Part shown: piece by piece, positions 60,214 through 64,000 of the stretch
How the letters are laid out: each line of letters starts with the position of its first letter
How positions within the stretch are numbered: position 1 is the stretch's first letter
Assembly (NCBI RefSeq): GCF_001854325.1
Contig: NZ_CP017754.1
Span: 1,550,001 to 1,614,000, forward strand
Source of the DNA: Cupriavidus malaysiensis
Lineage (GTDB): Bacteria; Pseudomonadota; Gammaproteobacteria; Burkholderiales; Burkholderiaceae
Direction of reading: 5' to 3'
Length of the DNA stretch: 64,000 nucleotides
Notes under the pieces: generated by a model
Databases searched by the model: none
Told to the model about the DNA's origin: nothing
What the model saw: the letters and a program-made list of their open reading frames with translations, nothing else
Program-made: the position numbers and the translations under genes

Positions 60214-62535
60214 ATGAGCAGCAAGACCAGCGGTGATGCACCGCAACATGCCCCCAACAGTCCTGAGGCGCAGTTGCGCCTGGCCGCGCTGGAATACCAC
60301 CGCAGCCCGACCAAGGGCAAGATCCAGGTCACCGCGACCAAGGCGCTGTCCAACCAGCGCGACCTGTCGCTGGCCTACTCGCCGGGCGTGGCCTATGCCT
60401 GCGAGGAGATTGCCAAGGATCCGTCCACTGCGGCCGAATACACTTCGCGCGCCAACCTGGTCGCCGTGGTGACCAACGGCACCGCCGTGCTGGGCCTGGG
60501 CGACATCGGCCCGCTGGCCGGCAAGCCGGTGATGGAAGGCAAGGGCTGCCTGTTCAAGAAGTTTGCCGGCATCGACGTGTTCGACATCGAGCTCGACGCG
60601 CGCGACCCGGACAAGATCGTCGAGATCGTGGCCGCGCTGGAACCCACGCTCGGCGGCGTGAACCTGGAAGACATCAAGGCGCCCGAGTGCTTCTACATCG
60701 AGAAGAAGCTGCGCGAGCGCATGAACATCCCCGTCTTCCACGATGACCAGCACGGCACCGCCATCATTTCGACCGCTGCGCTGCTGAACGGCCTGAAGGT
60801 GGTGGGCAAGGATGTCGGCAAGGTCAAGCTGGCCGTGTCCGGCGCCGGCGCCGCCGCGATCGCCTGCCTCGACACCATGGTCAGCCTGGGCGTGAAGCGC
60901 GAGAACATCTCGGTGGTCGACTCCAAGGGCGTGATCTACGTCGGCCGCGACGCGAACATGGAGGCCAACAAGGCCCGCTACGCGCAGGACACCTCGGCCC
61001 GCACGCTGGCCGATATCGTCAAGGGCGCCGACGTTTTCCTGGGCTGCTCGACCGCCGGCGTGCTGACCGCCGAGATGGTCAAGACCATGGCCGACAAGCC
61101 GATCATCCTGGCGCTGGCCAACCCCGAGCCGGAAATCCGCCCGGAAGTAGCCAAGGCCGCGCGTCCCGACTGCATCATCGCCACCGGCCGTTCGGACTAC
61201 CCGAACCAGGTCAACAACGTGCTGTGCTTCCCCTACATCTTCCGCGGCGCGCTGGACTGCGGCGCGACCAAGATCACGGAAGAGATGAAGCTGGCCTGCG
61301 TGAAGGCGATCGCCGAACTGGCCGAGGCCGAGCTGAACGAGGCGGTGGCGGCGGCCTACGGCGGCCGCGAGCTGAAGTTCGGCCCCGACTACATCATCCC
61401 CACGCCGTTCGACCAGCGCCTGATCGAGAAGATCGCGCCGGCGGTGGCCAAGGCCGCGGAGGAGTCGGGCGTGGCCACGCGTCCGATCCAGGACCTGGAG
61501 GCCTACCGCCAGCAGCTGACGCAGTACGTCTACCACACCGGCCTGATCATGAAGCCGGTCTTCACCGCCGCCAAGGCTGCGCCCAAGCGCGTGGCCTATG
61601 CGGAAGGCGAGGAAGAGCGCGTGCTGCGCGCGGTACAGGGCGTGGTCGACGAAGGCCTGGCGCGCCCGATCCTGATCGGCCGTCCGCATGTGATCCAGAT
61701 GCGCATCGACAAGGCCGGCCTGCGCCTGCGGCCGGGCGTGGACTTCGAGCTGATCGATCCCGAGGACGATCCGCGCTACCGCGCCTACCACGAGGAATAC
61801 CACGCGCTGCGCGCCCGCGACGGTGTCACGCCCGACATGGCCAAGGTGGCGCTGCGCCGCTCCAACACCCTGATCGGCACCATGCTGATGCACATGGGCG
61901 ATGCCGACGCGCTGCTGTGCGGCACGGTCGGCCGCTTCGAGGCCCACCTCGAGCACGTGCGCGACGTGATCGGCCTGGCGCCGGGCGCCAAGGTGTTCGC
62001 GGCGATGAATGCGCTGATGCTGGAAAAGTACACGCTCTTCATCACCGACACCTTCGTCAACGACGATCCCACCGCCGAGGAGCTGGCCGCCATCACCGAG
62101 CTGGCCGCCGAGGAAATCTCGCGTTTCGGCCTGCATCCGAAGGTGGCGATGATGTCGCACTCGATGTTCGGCTCGTCGACCCGTCCGTCGGCGCGCAAGA
62201 TGCGCGCCGCGCGCGAGATCCTCGCCGCCACCGCGCCGCACCTGGAGGTGGAGGGCGAGATGCAGGGCGACGCCGCGCTGGTGGAAGAAGTGCGCCGCCA
62301 TTTCCTGCCGTCGACCAAGCTGGCCGGCAGCGCCAACCTGCTGGTGATGCCGACGCTGGATGCTGCCAATATCGCTTTCAACCTGCTGAAGATCACCGGC
62401 GGGCAAGGCGTGACGGTGGGCCCGATCCTGCTGGGCGCGGCCAAGCCGGTGCATATCCTGAACCCGCAGGCTACGGCACGCCGCATCGTCAACATGACGG
62501 CGGTGGCGGTGGCGGAGGTCAACGCCCAGCGTTGA
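60214..62535 (+). CDS. maeB: NADP-dependent malic enzyme (MaeB type, malic enzyme-phosphotransacetylase hybrid)
   Basis: Decarboxylates malate to pyruvate with NADP. The 773 residues form the large-type enzyme: malic domain ([60 protein letters not shown]), an NAD(P) fold ([17 protein letters not shown]), then from about residue 440 a phosphotransacetylase-like domain ([40 protein letters not shown]). The PTA domain is usually catalytically inert but binds acetyl-CoA as a regulator. The gene is monocistronic, with a strong terminator. Confidence 0.95.
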   Translation: MSSKTSGDAPQHAPNSPEAQLRLAALEYHRSPTKGKIQVTATKALSNQRDLSLAYSPGVAYACEEIAKDPSTAAEYTSRANLVAVVTNGTAVLGLGDIGPLAGKPVMEGKGCLFKKFAGIDVFDIELDARDPDKIVEIVAALEPTLGGVNLEDIKAPECFYIEKKLRERMNIPVFHDDQHGTAIISTAALLNGLKVVGKDVGKVKLAVSGAGAAAIACLDTMVSLGVKRENISVVDSKGVIYVGRDANMEANKARYAQDTSARTLADIVKGADVFLGCSTAGVLTAEMVKTMADKPIILALANPEPEIRPEVAKAARPDCIIATGRSDYPNQVNNVLCFPYIFRGALDCGATKITEEMKLACVKAIAELAEAELNEAVAAAYGGRELKFGPDYIIPTPFDQRLIEKIAPAVAKAAEESGVATRPIQDLEAYRQQLTQYVYHTGLIMKPVFTAAKAAPKRVAYAEGEEERVLRAVQGVVDEGLARPILIGRPHVIQMRIDKAGLRLRPGVDFELIDPEDDPRYRAYHEEYHALRARDGVTPDMAKVALRRSNTLIGTMLMHMGDADALLCGTVGRFEAHLEHVRDVIGLAPGAKVFAAMNALMLEKYTLFITDTFVNDDPTAEELAAITELAAEEISRFGLHPKVAMMSHSMFGSSTRPSARKMRAAREILAATAPHLEVEGEMQGDAALVEEVRRHFLPSTKLAGSANLLVMPTLDAANIAFNLLKITGGQGVTVGPILLGAAKPVHILNPQATARRIVNMTAVAVAEVNAQR

Positions 62536-62599
62536 TGCGGTGCAGCGCGGGCCCGCCGGCGCGGGCCGCGCGCCGGCGTCCCGGGCGGCGCCGCGCAGA

Positions 62600-62638
62600 C
62601 ATGAAAAAGCCGGACCCCGGGGGTCCGGCTTTTTCATG
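62600..62638. terminator. Bidirectional terminator between maeB and the small Cys protein gene
   Basis: AAAAAGCCGGACC and GGTCCGGCTTTTT form an extended perfect stem around CCCGGGG, with CATG at both outer ends (62600-62638). T-runs on both strands allow it to end maeB and, from the other side, the minus-strand gene at 62669-62914. Confidence 0.93.
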
Positions 62639-62668
62639 TCCGGCTTCCGCCGCGCCTGCTGCAACAGC

Positions 62669-62914
62669 TTACTGCAGCAGGTTGTACTGTTCGCGCATCA
62701 CCACGATGATGGAGCGGGCTGCCGCCAGGCGCCGCGGCAGGTTGTCGACCGGCTCCTGCGGAAAGTCGACTTCAGCGCTCCAGTTGCAGCCGGTGTGGTC
62801 GGGCTGGTGCTCCCGCATCGCATGCAACTCGCATTCTCCGCATTCCGGGTTGTTCTCGAGACACTGGTTCAGGATGGACATCAGCTCCGATCTGCTCTTG
62901 GCGTAGCGCCGCAT
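62669..62914 (-). CDS. Small hypothetical protein with Cys-x2-Cys motif
   Basis: An 81-residue protein. It has CLENNPECGECELHAMREHQ in the first half: Cys-x6-Cys-x2-Cys with two His, a pattern that could bind zinc. Another Cys follows in HTGCNWSAEVDF. The C-terminal part is helical (LAAARSIIVVMREQYNLL). GAGGTGAC precedes the ATG closely. No named family is recognised. The gene is transcribed toward maeB and shares its terminator. Confidence 0.65.
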   Translation of the reverse strand: MRRYAKSRSELMSILNQCLENNPECGECELHAMREHQPDHTGCNWSAEVDFPQEPVDNLPRRLAAARSIIVVMREQYNLLQ

Positions 62915-63421
62915 GTGTCACCTCGCTATGGTTATTCCGGGGGGAGGCGGGATGCGCCGCGCCTTGATGTCGCCCCCGCAGGCGGACAAGACGCTCCCGT
63001 CGTCTATTGGCGATTCAATGCCCGGGTAACCAATCTAGGCAGGGTGGCGAAGGGTCGCCAATTGAATCGGACTATGGAGCAACGGCTTTCGATCCCGCGC
63101 GATTGCGATGCTAAGGACGTTGCGGCGCAGCATGCGACGTGGCCGGCGGGGCCGCAGCCCACCCCCGCGGATGCTGCCTCCGGCTGTCAGTCCTGGCCGG
63201 ATTCGCTCTGCGCGGCCACGGCCTGGCGCAGGTAGTCCAGCAGGAGGTCGTCGATCCAGGTGCCCTTCGTCAAGCCGGGTTCCGCGGCCAGTGCGGTGCG
63301 GATCTTGTCCTGCGTGGCTGGTTCCTCACGTTGCGTGAGGCTCAAGGAGGGGCAAAAAAAGAAGCCGCCCGGATGCAGGCGGCGGGGCGGCGGGGCGGCT
63401 GGACAGCCGCCGTCGCCGTGC
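62915..63421. other. Intergenic region upstream of the small Cys protein gene
   Basis: About 500 bases. The threonine dehydratase terminator lies near 63354-63383. A perfect small hairpin (CCTCACG-TTG-CGTGAGG) lies at 63324-63340. On the minus strand a frame of about 52 codons runs to a TGA at 63187-63189, but it lacks an ATG and a ribosome site (only TTG near 63345). Its residues (for example GTWIDDLLLDYLRQAVAAQS) look coding-like, so it could be a gene remnant. Confidence 0.4.
63354..63383 (-). terminator. Terminator of the threonine dehydratase-like gene
   Basis: On the minus strand GCCGCC (63378-63383) pairs with GGCGGC (63364-63369) across an 8-base loop and is followed by TTCTTTTTTT. 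It lies about 40 bases after the stop codon. Confidence 0.8.
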
Positions 63422-64000
63422 TTACTGGTCCTGCATCCACTGCCCGAAGCGCACCATGTCGACGTTGCCGCCCGACACGATGACGCCGACCCGCTTGCCG
63501 CGGATGTCGACCTTGCCCTGCAGCGCCGCCGCGGCGGCCAGGCAGCCGGTGGGCTCGGCCACGATCTTCATGCGGCTGGCGAAGAAGCGCATGGTGTCGA
63601 CCAGCTCGGCATCGCTGACCGTGACGATGTCGTCCACCAGCGTGCGGATCACCGGGAAGGTGTACTGCCCGAGGTGCTGCGTCTGTGCGCCGTCGGCGAT
63701 GGTCCTGGGCGTTTCGATATGCACGATCTCGCCACTGCGCAGGCTGCGCTGGCCGTCGTTGCCGGCCTCGGGCTCGACGCCGATCACCCGGCAGCCGGGA
63801 TGCAGCGCGCGCGCCGCCACCGCGCAGCCCGACAACAGCCCGCCGCCGCCCAGGCAGACCAGCAGCAGGTCGAGCGGGCCGGCGTCCTCGAACAGTTCCT
63901 TGGCCGCCGTGCCCTGGCCGGCCATCACGTGCGGGTGGTCATAGGGCGGAATCAGCGTGAGGCCGCGCTCGGCCGCCAGCTGCACGGCCAGCGCCTCGCG
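63422..64000 (-). CDS. Threonine/serine dehydratase-like PLP enzyme, C-terminal part (partial)
   Basis: The gene runs off the right edge; about 193 C-terminal residues are present. It is a fold-type II PLP enzyme of the threonine ammonia-lyase or hydroxyaspartate dehydratase group. The visible motifs are IPPYDHPHVMAGQGTAAKEL, LLLVCLGGGGLLSGCAVAAR (glycine loop binding the PLP phosphate), IGVEPEAGNDGQRSLRSGEI, and EPTGCLAAAAALQG. There is no C-terminal ACT domain, so it is the short catabolic or racemase-like type, not a biosynthetic IlvA. The PLP lysine lies outside the window. Confidence 0.88.
   Translation of the reverse strand, partial: REALAVQLAAERGLTLIPPYDHPHVMAGQGTAAKELFEDAGPLDLLLVCLGGGGLLSGCAVAARALHPGCRVIGVEPEAGNDGQRSLRSGEIVHIETPRTIADGAQTQHLGQYTFPVIRTLVDDIVTVSDAELVDTMRFFASRMKIVAEPTGCLAAAAALQGKVDIRGKRVGVIVSGGNVDMVRFGQWMQDQ

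Noticed and set aside
60043..62664. Minus-strand open frame of about 870 codons opposite maeB
   Set aside because: maeB is clear on the plus strand; the opposite frame is a compositional artefact of high GC at third codon positions.
1..64000. CRISPR arrays, prophage or toxin-antitoxin/defence island
   Set aside because: No regularly spaced short repeats, integrase, phage structural genes or recognised defence proteins were seen on either strand.

Overview
The window is a 64 kb stretch of GC-rich chromosome from a betaproteobacterium, most likely a Burkholderiaceae member close to Cupriavidus or Ralstonia. The evidence is the gene content: orphan Bug/TctC-type binding proteins, a gmk-rpoZ-spoT-greB block, a Ser/Thr kinase with a PP2C phosphatase upstream of rph-rdgB-hemW, and MmsAB, PepN and MaeB of betaproteobacterial type. 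The genus is inferred from gene content, not from an alignment.

Layout. 1-5.5 kb: the end of a molybdenum hydroxylase subunit, a MarR repressor, a Bug receptor, an EamA exporter, an unusual SDR, methylglyoxal synthase and a quinone oxidoreductase. 5.5-12.2 kb: a DUF1232 protein, a complete BMP-type (purine nucleoside-like) ABC importer on the minus strand, and a pirin. 12.4-16.4 kb: an OpuC/YehZYXW-like osmoprotectant ABC operon. 16.4-21.6 kb: a glucarate catabolic cluster (dioxovalerate dehydrogenase, GntR repressor, gudD, Bug receptor) with a shared operator-like sequence at both promoters. 21.6-33.4 kb: mostly housekeeping genes: tRNA-Ser, a glycine-zipper lipoprotein, hemW-rdgB-rph, PP2C and kinase, then yicC, gmk, rpoZ, spoT and greB.

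33.4-39.6 kb: tRNA-Arg, a palindromic interspersed repeat, a small unknown gene, initiator tRNA, Fur-box-linked piuC, an LpxO-like hydroxylase and a PAS-PAS-GGDEF protein. 39.7-48.8 kb: a MocR regulator divergent from a DUF2917 gene, two flavoproteins, DUF1415, a methyltransferase, a stand-alone degenerate receiver gene with a near-consensus sigma-54 promoter, then DUF1697 and DUF4337 genes. 48.8-54.1 kb: a second copy of the palindromic repeat, then mmsB-mmsA and an orphan HAAT-type binding protein with a divergent LysR regulator. 54.2-64 kb: a lipoprotein, tRNA-Thr, fbp, pepN, a DUF4136 lipoprotein, maeB, a small Cys-containing protein and the 3' part of a threonine dehydratase-like gene.

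The most interesting signals are four. First, the sigma-54 promoter (46955-46970) with an upstream nested palindrome (46809-46833) driving a receiver-like protein that lacks the phospho-acceptor Asp. Second, a two-copy, about 175-bp long-palindrome element (33680-33863 and 48790-48961), one copy of which supplies the stop codon of a gene. Third, a 20-bp site shared 13/20 between the two glucarate promoters. Fourth, a perfect 8-bp inverted repeat in the MocR/DUF2917 intergenic region. No CRISPR array, complete IS, prophage or recognisable defence island was seen.
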